NCBI GenBank assembly: GCA_963697285.1
Contig: CAVONI010000011.1
Span: 62,001 to 126,000, forward strand
Length of the DNA: 64,000 nucleotides
DNA from: JAEUQQ01 sp963697285
Lineage (GTDB): Bacteria; Acidobacteriota; Vicinamibacteria; Vicinamibacterales; JAFNAJ01
Reading direction: 5' to 3'
The position numbers and the translations under genes were made by a program. Shown in pieces: positions 44,081 through 53,011 of this stretch. Numbering within the stretch: position 1 is the first letter of the stretch; every line of letters starts with the position of its first letter. A model generated the notes under the pieces. It did not search any database. It was not told the DNA's origin and saw only the letters and a list, made by a program, of their open reading frames with translations.

Positions 44081-46107
44081 TGCCGACGCCCCTGCCCATG
44101 CGCTTCTACCTGACAACGCCGATCTACTACGTGAACGCCGAGCCGCACCTGGGGCACGCGTACACGACGATCCTCGCGGACGCGGCTGCGCGCGCGCACC
44201 GCCTGTCGGGCGAGGACGTGCTGTTCCTGACCGGGACCGACGAGCACGGCCAGAAGATCGAGCGTTCGGCGAAGAAGGCCGACATCGACCCGCGCGTGTT
44301 CGTCGATCAGATCGCCGAGCGCTTCCGTCACCTGTTCGCCGACCTGCACATCAGCAACGACGACTTCATCCGCACCACCGAGCCGCGGCATCGTCGTGCG
44401 GTCGAGGCCATCTGGCGGGCCTCGCTCGATCGGGGCGATCTGTACAAGGCGACGTACCAGGGCTGGTACTGCACGACGGATGAGCTGTACGTGCCGGAAA
44501 CGCAGCTGCTCGACGGACGGAAGTGCCCGACCTGCGGCGGCCCCGTCGAGTGGCTCGAAGAGGCGAACTACAAGTTCCGGCTCTCGAAGTACCAGGAGCC
44601 GCTGCGCGAGCACTATCACGCGCACCCCGACTTCGTCGTCCCGACGGCGCGCTACAACGAGGTCCTCGCCTTCATCGAACGCGGTCTCGACGACCTGAGC
44701 GTCAGCCGCACGTCGTTCACGTGGGGGATTCCCGTTCCCGACGATCCGGGGCACATCGTCTACGTGTGGTTCGACGCGCTGACGAACTACCTGACGGCGG
44801 CGGGCTACGGCGAGGGGACGCCCCAGGGCGACACGCGCTTCAGGAAGTACTGGCCCCCCGACGTGCATCTGATCGGCAAGGAGATCGTCCGCCAGCACGC
44901 CATCTACTGGCCGGCGTTCCTGATGTCGGCAGGCTTGCCGCTCCCGCGTCAGATCGTCTCCCACGGCTGGTGGACGATGGATGGGGCGAAGATGTCGAAG
45001 TCGCTGGGCAACGTCGTGCGTCCGGCGCCGTACGTGGCGGCCTACGGGCTCGACGCCTTTCGGTACTTCGTGCTGCGTGAGATGGTGCTCGGCGCCGACG
45101 CCGCGTTCACCGACGAGGCGTTCCATGCGCGGTATACCGCCGACCTCGCCAACGACCTCGGCAACCTGTTGAGCCGCACGGCCACGATGGTCGTGAGGTA
45201 CTGCGACGGGATCGTGGCCGCGCCGACGTTCCGCGATTCGGCCGACGACCTGCTCGAGAACGAAGCACGCATGGTGATCGACGAAGCCGTTGACGCGGCG
45301 CGTGCCTTCGAGTTCAGCCGTGCGCTGACGTCGGTGTGGCGGCTGGTGGGCGAGACGAACCGCTACCTGGTGGCGCGCGAGCCGTGGCGGCTCGCCAAGC
45401 AGGAGGACGGGCGCGCGCGGCTCGAGTCGACGCTGTATCGCGCGGCAGATGCGCTGCGCATCGTGAGCCAGTTGATCGAACCGGCGATGCCCGACGCGGC
45501 GGCGCGCATGCGCGCGGCGCTCGGGATACCGCTCGAGTCGTGGGTGTCGCTCGCGCCAGGGACGCTGGCTGCCGGTACACGCGTCGGCATTCCCGACGCC
45601 CTCTTTCCGAGAAAGGACGTTCCCGTGACTGACGAGTCTCCCGCACCCCCGGCAAGCGCGCCTGAATCCGCCGCGCCGACGCCGCCCGCCACCGTTCCTG
45701 CCGTCGAGGCGTCAAAGCCAGCAGGGAGCGCGGTGCCCGAGCCGGCACCCGCTGCGGCCCCGGTGTCGCCGATCACCGGCGACCGGATCGCGATTGAAGA
45801 CTTCATGAAGGTCGACCTGCGCGTCGCGAAAATCCTGTCGGCCGAGCGGGTCCCGAAGTCGAAGAAGCTCGTCAAGCTGTCGGTGGATCTCGGCTTCGAA
45901 CAGCGCACGCTGGTCGCCGGAATTGCCGAGGCGTACGAGCCGGAGGCGCTGGTTGGCCAGACGGTGGTCGTCGTGGCCAACCTGAAGCCCGCGACGCTGA
46001 TGGGCATCGAGTCGAACGGCATGGTGCTCGCGGGGAGTCCGGACGGCGGCAAGCCGATCCTGGTGGGTTTCGCGGCCGACGTGCCGCCCGGGACGAGAGT
46101 CCGCTAG
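44080..46107 (+). CDS. metG: Methionyl-tRNA synthetase with C-terminal tRNA-binding domain
   Basis: This 675-residue class I synthetase charges tRNA-Met. Catalytic motifs are HLGH (HIGH type, in AEPHLGHAYTTI) and KMSKSLGNV. A zinc-knuckle region has YCTTDE followed by CPTCGG, so the first CxxC pair has Asp in place of the second Cys. After the anticodon-binding domain comes an Ala/Pro-rich linker (about 505-545) and an EMAP-II/Trbp111-like tRNA-binding domain (KVDLRVAKILSAERVPKSKKLVKL). ATG 44080 overlaps the larC stop; ATG 44098 (MRFYLTTPIYYVN) is also plausible. Confidence 0.95.
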   Translation: MPTPLPMRFYLTTPIYYVNAEPHLGHAYTTILADAAARAHRLSGEDVLFLTGTDEHGQKIERSAKKADIDPRVFVDQIAERFRHLFADLHISNDDFIRTTEPRHRRAVEAIWRASLDRGDLYKATYQGWYCTTDELYVPETQLLDGRKCPTCGGPVEWLEEANYKFRLSKYQEPLREHYHAHPDFVVPTARYNEVLAFIERGLDDLSVSRTSFTWGIPVPDDPGHIVYVWFDALTNYLTAAGYGEGTPQGDTRFRKYWPPDVHLIGKEIVRQHAIYWPAFLMSAGLPLPRQIVSHGWWTMDGAKMSKSLGNVVRPAPYVAAYGLDAFRYFVLREMVLGADAAFTDEAFHARYTADLANDLGNLLSRTATMVVRYCDGIVAAPTFRDSADDLLENEARMVIDEAVDAARAFEFSRALTSVWRLVGETNRYLVAREPWRLAKQEDGRARLESTLYRAADALRIVSQLIEPAMPDAAARMRAALGIPLESWVSLAPGTLAAGTRVGIPDALFPRKDVPVTDESPAPPASAPESAAPTPPATVPAVEASKPAGSAVPEPAPAAAPVSPITGDRIAIEDFMKVDLRVAKILSAERVPKSKKLVKLSVDLGFEQRTLVAGIAEAYEPEALVGQTVVVVANLKPATLMGIESNGMVLAGSPDGGKPILVGFAADVPPGTRVR

Positions 46108-46884
46108 ATGATCGACTCGCACTGCCACCTCGCCGACGAGGTCTACGCCGGCGACGTGGGTGAGGTCATCGCCCGGGCCGACGCCGCGGGCGTGGCAGGG
46201 GCCTTGTGCATCCTCGACGCGACCGACGAGGCCGAGTTGCAGCGGGTCGCCGCGTTGCGGGACGCCTGGCCGGCGCTGGACTTCAGCGTCGGCGTGCACC
46301 CGCACAAGGCGGGCGCGTTCGCGGGCCGGGAAGCCGAGAGCGCGGAATGTGTTGCAACGCGGATCGCGCAGGTGTCGCCGCGGGCGATCGGCGAGATCGG
46401 TCTCGACTACCACTACGACTTCGCGCCGCGCGACGTCCAGCAGCGCGTGTTTGCCGCGCAGGTGCGGTTGGCCGTTGCGCGAGGGTTGCCGGTGGTGATC
46501 CACGCGCGCGAAGCCGACGAAGACGCGGTGGCGGTGTTGCGCGAATCCGGCCGGGGCGCCGTGCGCGGCGTGTTCCACTGCTTTACCGCGGGAACATGGC
46601 TGGCCGGCCAGGCGCTCGACCTCGGGTTCTTCGTGTCGTTCGCCGGCATCGTGACGTTTCCGCGGGCTGGCGATCTCAGGGCGGTTGCGGCGGCGGTGCC
46701 GCTCGACCGGACCCTGATCGAGACCGACAGCCCGTTCCTGGCGCCCATCCCGCATCGGGGCAAGCGCAACGAACCGTCGTTCGTCGGGCGCGTCGCCGAA
46801 GAACTCGCCCGGGTCCACGGCACGAGTGCCGCGGACGTGATCGCACGCACGACCGCAAACTATGCCACCCTGTTCGGCGCATGA
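46108..46884 (+). CDS. tatD: TatD family metal-dependent hydrolase / DNase
   Basis: This 258-residue TIM-barrel hydrolase has the metal ligands of the TatD family: MIDSHCHL (HxH), GEIGLDYHYD (Glu), VVIHAREAD (His), GVFHCFTAG (His) and IETDSPFL (Asp). Members are 3'-5' exonucleases or AP endonucleases acting in the cytosol. ATG 46108 follows metG directly, a frequent pairing in bacteria (metG-tatD), which supports both calls. Confidence 0.93.
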   Translation: MIDSHCHLADEVYAGDVGEVIARADAAGVAGALCILDATDEAELQRVAALRDAWPALDFSVGVHPHKAGAFAGREAESAECVATRIAQVSPRAIGEIGLDYHYDFAPRDVQQRVFAAQVRLAVARGLPVVIHAREADEDAVAVLRESGRGAVRGVFHCFTAGTWLAGQALDLGFFVSFAGIVTFPRAGDLRAVAAAVPLDRTLIETDSPFLAPIPHRGKRNEPSFVGRVAEELARVHGTSAADVIARTTANYATLFGA

Positions 46885-46940
46885 CCGGGTCGGCCGTTCC
46901 GTTGACTCGCTCTATCGTCTATGTTGAGATGTGACCTCGC

Positions 46941-47954
46941 GTGAGTGACACAGTGCAGAAGGCCCCCCCGCCCGCCGAACTCGCCCGCATCTTCGAGCCC
47001 ATCCGTGAGGATCTCGCGCGGGTCGAGCACGAGTTCGTCAAGCAGGTCGAATCGCGCGTGCAGGTCATCCCGCAGATGGCCCGCTACATCGCGGGCAGCG
47101 GTGGCAAGCGCGTGCGCCCGGCCGTGCTGCTGCTCACGGCGCGGCTCGGCGGATGCACCGGCGAGGCCGCGGTGCAGTACGCGTCGGTGGTCGAGTTCAT
47201 CCACACCGCCACGCTCGTGCACGACGACATCGTCGACGAGGCCGACGTCCGCCGCGGACGCGTGGCCGTGCACTCGCGTTGGGGCAACGACATCACCGTC
47301 CTGCTCGGCGACTACCTCTACATCAAGTCGATGGCGCTGGCGCTCATCCGCGATGACTCGCTCGAGATGGTGCGCGTGCTGTGCGATGTCACGCTCCGGA
47401 TGATCGAGGGTGAGATCTTCCAGCTCACGAAGAACGGCGACATCGACATCACCGAAGAGGAACACTTCGAGATCATCCGCCGCAAGACCGCGTACCTCTT
47501 CGCGGGCTGCACGCGCATCGGCGGCATGCTCGGCAACACCACGCCCGAGCAGCAGCAGGCGCTGTGGGATTTCGGCTTCAAGCTGGGCATCGCGTTCCAG
47601 ATCGTCGACGACCTGCTCGACTACACCGCCGACGAGAGCGCCCTCGGGAAGCCAGTCGGCAGCGACCTGCGCGAGGGAAAGGTCACGCTGCCGATCGTGC
47701 TGCTGCTCAAGCAGGGCGGAGCCGCTGCGCGGGAGGTCATCGACCGCGTCGTGCGCGAGCGCCAGGTGTCGGAAGCCGACTGGCTCACCATCAAGGCGAT
47801 GCTCGCCGAGCACGGCGCGACCGACGCGGCCTACAGCGCGGCGACCGAACATGCGAACGACGCACGCGCGGTCCTGCACGGCGCCTTCCCGCCGTCGGCC
47901 GAGCGCGACGCGCTCACCTCGCTCCTCGACTACGTGGTCTTCCGCGATCGCTGA
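46941..47954 (+). CDS. ispB: Long-chain polyprenyl diphosphate synthase (IspB-like)
   Basis: This 337-residue all-helical prenyltransferase extends allylic diphosphates with isopentenyl diphosphate. It has GKRVRP, the first Asp-rich motif HDDIVDEADVRRG and the second QIVDDLLDYTAD. Small residues before the first motif (HTATLV) imply a long product such as octaprenyl for quinones. GTG 46941 gives the normal N-terminus. TATGTT at 46920 is a possible -10 box. The gene is followed 22 bases later by ligA. Confidence 0.92.
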   Translation: MSDTVQKAPPPAELARIFEPIREDLARVEHEFVKQVESRVQVIPQMARYIAGSGGKRVRPAVLLLTARLGGCTGEAAVQYASVVEFIHTATLVHDDIVDEADVRRGRVAVHSRWGNDITVLLGDYLYIKSMALALIRDDSLEMVRVLCDVTLRMIEGEIFQLTKNGDIDITEEEHFEIIRRKTAYLFAGCTRIGGMLGNTTPEQQQALWDFGFKLGIAFQIVDDLLDYTADESALGKPVGSDLREGKVTLPIVLLLKQGGAAAREVIDRVVRERQVSEADWLTIKAMLAEHGATDAAYSAATEHANDARAVLHGAFPPSAERDALTSLLDYVVFRDR

Positions 47955-47976
47955 GGATCGCGCCGGTGGTTGAACG

Positions 47977-50010
47977 ATGACCCCAGCCGACCGGATCGCC
48001 GATCTGCGCGAGCGCATCCGCCACCACGAGGAGCGCTACTACATCCACACCGATCCGGAGATCTCCGACGCGGAGTTCGACGCCCTGATGAGGGAACTCG
48101 GGGCGCTCGAAGCCGCGCACCCGGAGCTCGTGACCAGTGACTCGCCGACGCAGCGCGTGTCTGGCCGTCCCGCCGAGGGATTTGCGACGGTTGCACACGC
48201 CGAACCACTCCTCAGCCTCGACAACGCCTACGCGGAGGACGAACTGCGGGCCTTCGACGAGCGTGTGCGACGCGGCCTGGCGCTCGAGGCCGGCAGCGAG
48301 GTGACCTACCTCGCCGAACTGAAGATCGACGGCTTGAGCATCGCGCTGACGTACGTCGAGGGACGCCTGGTGCGTGGGGTCACGCGGGGTGACGGCGTGC
48401 AAGGCGAAGACGTGACGTCGAACGTCCGAACCATCCGCGCCATCCCGCTGCGGCTCCGCGGCCGCGCGGCTGCGCCGCGGCTCGAGGTCCGCGGTGAGGT
48501 CTACCTCCCGAACACGTCGTTCGCGCGCATCAACGACGAGCGCGAGCGCAACCAGGAGGCGGTGTTTGCCAACCCCCGCAACGCGGCCGCCGGCACGATG
48601 CGCACGCTCGATCCTGCGCTGGTCGCCACGCGCGGCCTGGGCATGTTCGCCTACCAGGTCGTCGTGCCACCCGGCGCGCCCCACGTGTCGCTGCCCGAGA
48701 CGCAAGGCGACACGCTGGCCGCCCTGGCCGGATGGGGCCTGCCAGTCGAGCCGCACTCCCGGCGCTGCGCGGGGATTGATGCCGTGATCGAGTTCTGCCG
48801 CGACTGGGCCGACGCGAGGCGCGATCTCGATTTCGAGACCGACGGCGTCGTGATCAAGGTCGATGCGGTGGCGTCGCGGGCCGTGCTGGGCGCGACCTCG
48901 AAGTTCCCCCGATGGTCCATCGCGTACAAGTTCCCGGCGCAGCAGGCCACGACGCGTGTCATCAGGATTGACCTCCAGGTGGGCCGCACAGGGGCCGTCA
49001 CGCCGGTCGCCGTGCTCGACCCCGTGCTGCTCGCCGGCTCGACGATTGCCATGGCGACGCTGCACAACGAGCAGGAAGTCGCGCGCAAGGACATCAGGCC
49101 CGGCGACATGGTGCTGATCGAGAAGGGGGGCGACGTCATTCCGAAAGTCGTCAAGCCGATCGTCTCGCTGCGTCCAGAGGGCGATGCGGCGCCAACGCCG
49201 TTCGTGATGCCGACGGTGTGCCCGGTCTGCGGCAGCGACCTGCAACGGCCCGACGATGAGGTCGTCTGGCGGTGCGAGAACCCGTCGTGCCCGGCGCGGC
49301 TCCGCCGGAGCATCGAGCACTTCGCCGGGCGCAGGGCGATGGATATCGAAGGCCTGGGCGAGGCGCTCGTCGACCAGTTGGTCTCCGCCGGCCTCGTGCG
49401 TGACTTCGCCGATCTCTACGCGCTTGACGTCGAACAGCTGGCCGGCCTCGACCGCATGGGAAAGAAATCGGCGGGGAACCTGGTGGCCGAGCTCGACCGG
49501 AGCCGGTCGCACGAGCTCGCGCGCCTCGTCTTCGGCCTCGGGATTCGTCACGTGGGCGAGAGGGGCGCCCAGGCCCTCGCACGGGCGTTCGGGACGCTGG
49601 ATGCGATCGCATCGGCCTCGGTCGAGCAACTGCAGTCAGTCGCTGACGTCGGCCCCGTCGTCGCAGCGTCGGTGCGGGCCTTCTTCGACGCCCCTGCCAC
49701 GCAGGCGCTGGTCGAGCGCCTTCGGGAGGCCGGACTCAATTTCGGGCAGCCCGTCGATCCTGAGGCGGAGCACGGCGTGAAGCCGCTGGCCGGCCGGGTC
49801 TACGTGCTGACAGGCACGCTGTCCACGATGACACGCGACGACGCGCAAGCACATCTCGAGCGGCTTGGGGCCAAGGTGACCGGGTCGGTGAGCCGGAAGA
49901 CAACCGCCGTCGTGGTGGGGGCCGACGCCGGCAGCAAGTTGGACAAAGCCATCGCCCTCGGTGTGCCGACACTCGACGAGACGGCGTTCCGCCTCCTCGT
50001 GGGCGTATAA
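47977..50010 (+). CDS. ligA: NAD-dependent DNA ligase
   Basis: This 677-residue ligase seals nicks using NAD+. It shows the Ia domain start, the adenylation motif AELKIDGLS (Lys of KxDG), GDGVQGEDVTSNVRTI, EVRGEVYLP, ETDGVVIKVD, the OB fold and a four-Cys zinc finger (CPVCGSDL...CENPSCPARL). HhH repeats (LFGLGIRHVGERGAQAL) and a C-terminal BRCT domain (GRVYVLTGTLSTMTRDDAQ) follow. It is full length for the family. The TAA stop is inside a perfect TATAAT box before the protease gene. Confidence 0.97.
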   Translation: MTPADRIADLRERIRHHEERYYIHTDPEISDAEFDALMRELGALEAAHPELVTSDSPTQRVSGRPAEGFATVAHAEPLLSLDNAYAEDELRAFDERVRRGLALEAGSEVTYLAELKIDGLSIALTYVEGRLVRGVTRGDGVQGEDVTSNVRTIRAIPLRLRGRAAAPRLEVRGEVYLPNTSFARINDERERNQEAVFANPRNAAAGTMRTLDPALVATRGLGMFAYQVVVPPGAPHVSLPETQGDTLAALAGWGLPVEPHSRRCAGIDAVIEFCRDWADARRDLDFETDGVVIKVDAVASRAVLGATSKFPRWSIAYKFPAQQATTRVIRIDLQVGRTGAVTPVAVLDPVLLAGSTIAMATLHNEQEVARKDIRPGDMVLIEKGGDVIPKVVKPIVSLRPEGDAAPTPFVMPTVCPVCGSDLQRPDDEVVWRCENPSCPARLRRSIEHFAGRRAMDIEGLGEALVDQLVSAGLVRDFADLYALDVEQLAGLDRMGKKSAGNLVAELDRSRSHELARLVFGLGIRHVGERGAQALARAFGTLDAIASASVEQLQSVADVGPVVAASVRAFFDAPATQALVERLREAGLNFGQPVDPEAEHGVKPLAGRVYVLTGTLSTMTRDDAQAHLERLGAKVTGSVSRKTTAVVVGADAGSKLDKAIALGVPTLDETAFRLLVGV

Positions 50011-50011
50011 T
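50006..50011 (+). promoter_or_regulatory. -10 box TATAAT overlapping the ligA stop, before the HtrA gene
   Basis: A perfect TATAAT includes the ligA TAA stop (50008-50010) and lies 36 bases before ATG 50048. No good -35 or Shine-Dalgarno is seen. Confidence 0.45.
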
Positions 50012-50047
50012 TTGCCGTCACCGCCTCCGGTGGCACCATTCCTCCAC

Positions 50048-51565
50048 ATGCTGCGTCGTCTTGCTCCGGTTGCGCTCGTCCTGACGACGGTGGTCGGCTT
50101 CCTGATTGGCTTCACGGTGAGGCCTCGCCAGGATGCGGGCACCGGGAGCCAGGCACCTCACGGTCCGTCGCCGTCAGCGCCGACGGTTGCCTCGCCGGGA
50201 TTCAGCACGCCGGCTGGGCCGGTCGCCTCGATCGTCAACTTCGCCGAGGTGGCGGCACGCCTGAATCCAGCCGTCGTCAACGTGGAGGCGACGACGCGCA
50301 CGCGCGCCACCGCCACCGATCCCCCCCTCCACCCGTCCGACGAGGAATCCGACGACGATGGAACCCCGGACGATCCCGAGATTCCCGACGAAGGCTCCGG
50401 ATCCGGCTTCATCGTCGAGGCCGACGGCTACATCCTGACGAATCATCACGTGATCAGCGGCGCTGACCGGGTCACGGTGAAGCTGGCCGATGGCCGAAGC
50501 CTGCGGGCTGTCGTCGTGGGTGCCGACCCGGCAACCGACGTCGCCCTGATCAAGGTCGACGCGGGCGAGCCGCTGCCGGTCGCGCAGCTTGGCAACTCGT
50601 CGCAGGTGAGGGTGGGCGAGTGGGTCTGTGCCATCGGCAACCCGCTGGCCTACGAGCACACCGTGACGGTGGGCGTCGTCAGCTTCCTCGGACGCAAGCT
50701 GTTCGATGCGAGCCTGGACGACTACATCCAGACCGATGCCGCGATCAATTTCGGGAGCAGCGGCGGGCCGCTCATCAACGCCCGGGGCGAAGTCATCGGC
50801 ATCAACGCCGCCATCAGCCGGAAGGCGCGCAACATCGGGTTCGCGATTCCGATCAACCAGGCGCGGGCCATCCTCCCGCAGTTGAAGCGCGACGGGCGTG
50901 TGGCGCGCGGGTACCTGGGTGTGACGTTGCGCGATCTCGACCCCGACCTGAGCCGGTCGCTGAAGCTGGCCCCGTCGGCCGGCGCCCTGGTGCAGGACGT
51001 CACCGACGGCTCGCCCGGCGCGCGCGCGGGCATCAGGCCCTACGACGTGATCGTGTCGGTTGACGGCGCTCGCGTGCGGACGAACGACGACCTGATTCGG
51101 CACATCGCGGCCCGCCCGCCTGGCGCCGGGACGACGCTGCAGGTGCTGCGAGACGGGCTCGAGCAGTCGGTGTCGCTGCGCCTCGGCGAGCGACCGTCAC
51201 CGGGTGACGAGGAGGGCACGGCCCCCGCACGTGGGACCACGCGGCCCGGGGCGACACCGGCCATGGGCCTCGGTGTGTCGGTGCGCGATGTCGATCGGGC
51301 GCTCGCCAGGCGGTTGCACGTGCCCGAGGGTGTGCACGGGGTGGTGGTGACGGCCGTTGACCCGCTTGGGCCCGCATACGAGGCCGGCGTTGAACGCGGC
51401 GACATCATCCTCGAGGTGAACCGCGTCGCGGTGCCGACGATGGCGGCGTACCTGAACGCCACGCGCGCCGCCCGGCCGGGAGACGTCCTGGCGTTCTTCT
51501 GTTATCTCCCCGACCTGGGCCAGCGCGCGTTGCGGGCCGTCAGGGTGGAGGCCTCGCAGGAATGA
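50048..51565 (+). CDS. HtrA/DegQ-type periplasmic serine protease with two PDZ domains
   Basis: This 505-residue protein has an uncleaved membrane anchor (VALVLTTVVGFLIGF), an acidic linker and a trypsin-like domain with the triad His134 (TNHHVI), Asp164 (ATDVALI) and Ser238 (NFGSSGGPL). Two PDZ domains follow (GYLGVTLRDLDPDLS...AGIRPYDVIVSVDG and GLGVSVRDVDRAL...GVERGDIILEVNR). It degrades or refolds misfolded envelope proteins in the periplasm. The stop overlaps the ATG of the response regulator, so both may belong to one envelope-stress operon. Confidence 0.92.
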   Translation: MLRRLAPVALVLTTVVGFLIGFTVRPRQDAGTGSQAPHGPSPSAPTVASPGFSTPAGPVASIVNFAEVAARLNPAVVNVEATTRTRATATDPPLHPSDEESDDDGTPDDPEIPDEGSGSGFIVEADGYILTNHHVISGADRVTVKLADGRSLRAVVVGADPATDVALIKVDAGEPLPVAQLGNSSQVRVGEWVCAIGNPLAYEHTVTVGVVSFLGRKLFDASLDDYIQTDAAINFGSSGGPLINARGEVIGINAAISRKARNIGFAIPINQARAILPQLKRDGRVARGYLGVTLRDLDPDLSRSLKLAPSAGALVQDVTDGSPGARAGIRPYDVIVSVDGARVRTNDDLIRHIAARPPGAGTTLQVLRDGLEQSVSLRLGERPSPGDEEGTAPARGTTRPGATPAMGLGVSVRDVDRALARRLHVPEGVHGVVVTAVDPLGPAYEAGVERGDIILEVNRVAVPTMAAYLNATRAARPGDVLAFFCYLPDLGQRALRAVRVEASQE

Positions 51566-52992
51566 CCGCTCGCATCCTGGTGATCGACGACGAGGCTGCC
51601 ATCCGCGACGCCATGCGGATGATCCTCGAGTACGACGGCTACGAGTGCGCGGTGGCCTCGTCGGGCCCCGACGGCCTGGCCGCCATCGAGCGCGAAGCGC
51701 CCGACCTGGTGTTCCTGGACATCCGCATGCCGGGCATGGACGGACTCGAGGTCCTCGATCGCATCCGCTTGTTCGACGAGTCGATTCCGGTCGTGATCGT
51801 GTCGGGGCACGCAACGGTGTCGACCGCCGTGGAGGCGACCAAGCGCGGGGCGTTCGACTTCATCGAGAAGCCACTCGAGAGCGAACGCGTGCTCGTCACG
51901 GTGCGCAATGCGGTCGATCGGCGTCGCCTGGCCGACGAGAACCGGCAACTCCGGCGAGCCGAGCAACTGCGGCACGAGATGGTGGGGCAGAGCCCCGCGC
52001 TCGCGCGGATTACCGACGCCATCAGGCGTGCGGCGCCGACCAATGCCACGGTCCTCGTGCTCGGTGAGAGCGGGGTCGGGAAGGAACTGGTGGCGCGGGC
52101 CATCCATCGCAACAGCCAGCGCAGCCGCGAGCGGTTCGTGCAGGTCAACTGCGCCGCGATTCCCGAGGAACTGATCGAGTCGGAGCTGTTCGGGCACGAG
52201 AAGGGATCGTTCACGGGCGCCGCCGACAAGCAGATCGGCAAGTTCGAACAGGCCGATCGCGGGACGATCTTCCTCGACGAAGTCGGCGACATGAGCGCCA
52301 AGACGCAGGCCAAGGTCCTGCGGGTCTTGCAGGAAGGCGAGGTCGAGCGCCTGGGATCGGCTCGCACGCTGAAGGTCGACGTGCGGGTCATCGCCGCGAC
52401 GAACAAGGACCTCGAGGCTGAGATCGCTCGCGGGCACTTCCGCGAGGATCTCTACTATCGGCTCAGCGTGATCCCGATCCACGTGCCGCCGCTACGCGAA
52501 CGGCGCGAGGACATCGCCGGGCTGGTGCGGCACTTCGTCGAGCTCTTCGCGCGCGAGAACAACTTCCGTCCCAAGCGCTTCACGCCCGCGGCGCTGGAAC
52601 TCATGCAGCAGCTCCCGTGGAAGGGCAACATCCGCGAACTGAAGAACACCGTCGAGCGCATGCTGATCATGGCGCCCGCCGATTTCATCGACGTTGCCGA
52701 CGTGCGGGCGTTGCGCATCGAGCTGCGCGGCGAACCTGGTGGCGTCGCCCAGCCGGTGCCCATGCAGGGCGCGGCGCCGCCGATCGGCGGCGCAACGGCC
52801 ACGTCGGTTGCCGAACCACGACCGGCCACGCTGCGGGCGTTCAAGGAAGCCACCGAGCGCGCCTTCATCGTCGAGAGCCTGCGCGAGCAGCAGTGGAACA
52901 TCTCGAAGACGGCCGAAGTGATCGACACGCCCCGCAGCAACCTCTACAAGAAGATCGAGCAGTACGGGATCTCGCAGGAAACCGACGGCTGA
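51562..52992 (+). CDS. Sigma-54-dependent response regulator, NtrC family
   Basis: This 476-residue protein has a receiver domain (phospho-acceptor Asp53 in LVFLDIRMPG, acidic pocket VIDDE, Lys in FIEKPL). The AAA+ domain has Walker A GESGVGKE, the sigma-54 contact loop GSFTGA (near-consensus GAFTGA), Walker B GTIFLDEVGD and the sensor arginine region. The C-terminal Fis-type helix-turn-helix reads WNISKTAEVIDTPRSNLYKKIEQYG. It activates RNA polymerase containing RpoN. No sensor kinase gene is adjacent. The overlap with the HtrA gene hints at control of envelope quality. Confidence 0.94.
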   Translation: MTARILVIDDEAAIRDAMRMILEYDGYECAVASSGPDGLAAIEREAPDLVFLDIRMPGMDGLEVLDRIRLFDESIPVVIVSGHATVSTAVEATKRGAFDFIEKPLESERVLVTVRNAVDRRRLADENRQLRRAEQLRHEMVGQSPALARITDAIRRAAPTNATVLVLGESGVGKELVARAIHRNSQRSRERFVQVNCAAIPEELIESELFGHEKGSFTGAADKQIGKFEQADRGTIFLDEVGDMSAKTQAKVLRVLQEGEVERLGSARTLKVDVRVIAATNKDLEAEIARGHFREDLYYRLSVIPIHVPPLRERREDIAGLVRHFVELFARENNFRPKRFTPAALELMQQLPWKGNIRELKNTVERMLIMAPADFIDVADVRALRIELRGEPGGVAQPVPMQGAAPPIGGATATSVAEPRPATLRAFKEATERAFIVESLREQQWNISKTAEVIDTPRSNLYKKIEQYGISQETDG

Positions 52993-53000
52993 TTGCGTGG

Positions 53001-53006
53001 TACCAT
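53001..53006 (+). promoter_or_regulatory. Candidate -10 box TACCAT of rnpB
   Basis: TACCAT lies six bases before 53012, the 5' base of the extended P1 helix, which fits the expected transcription start. The -35 region is poor. Confidence 0.35.
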
Positions 53007-53011
53007 GCTCA

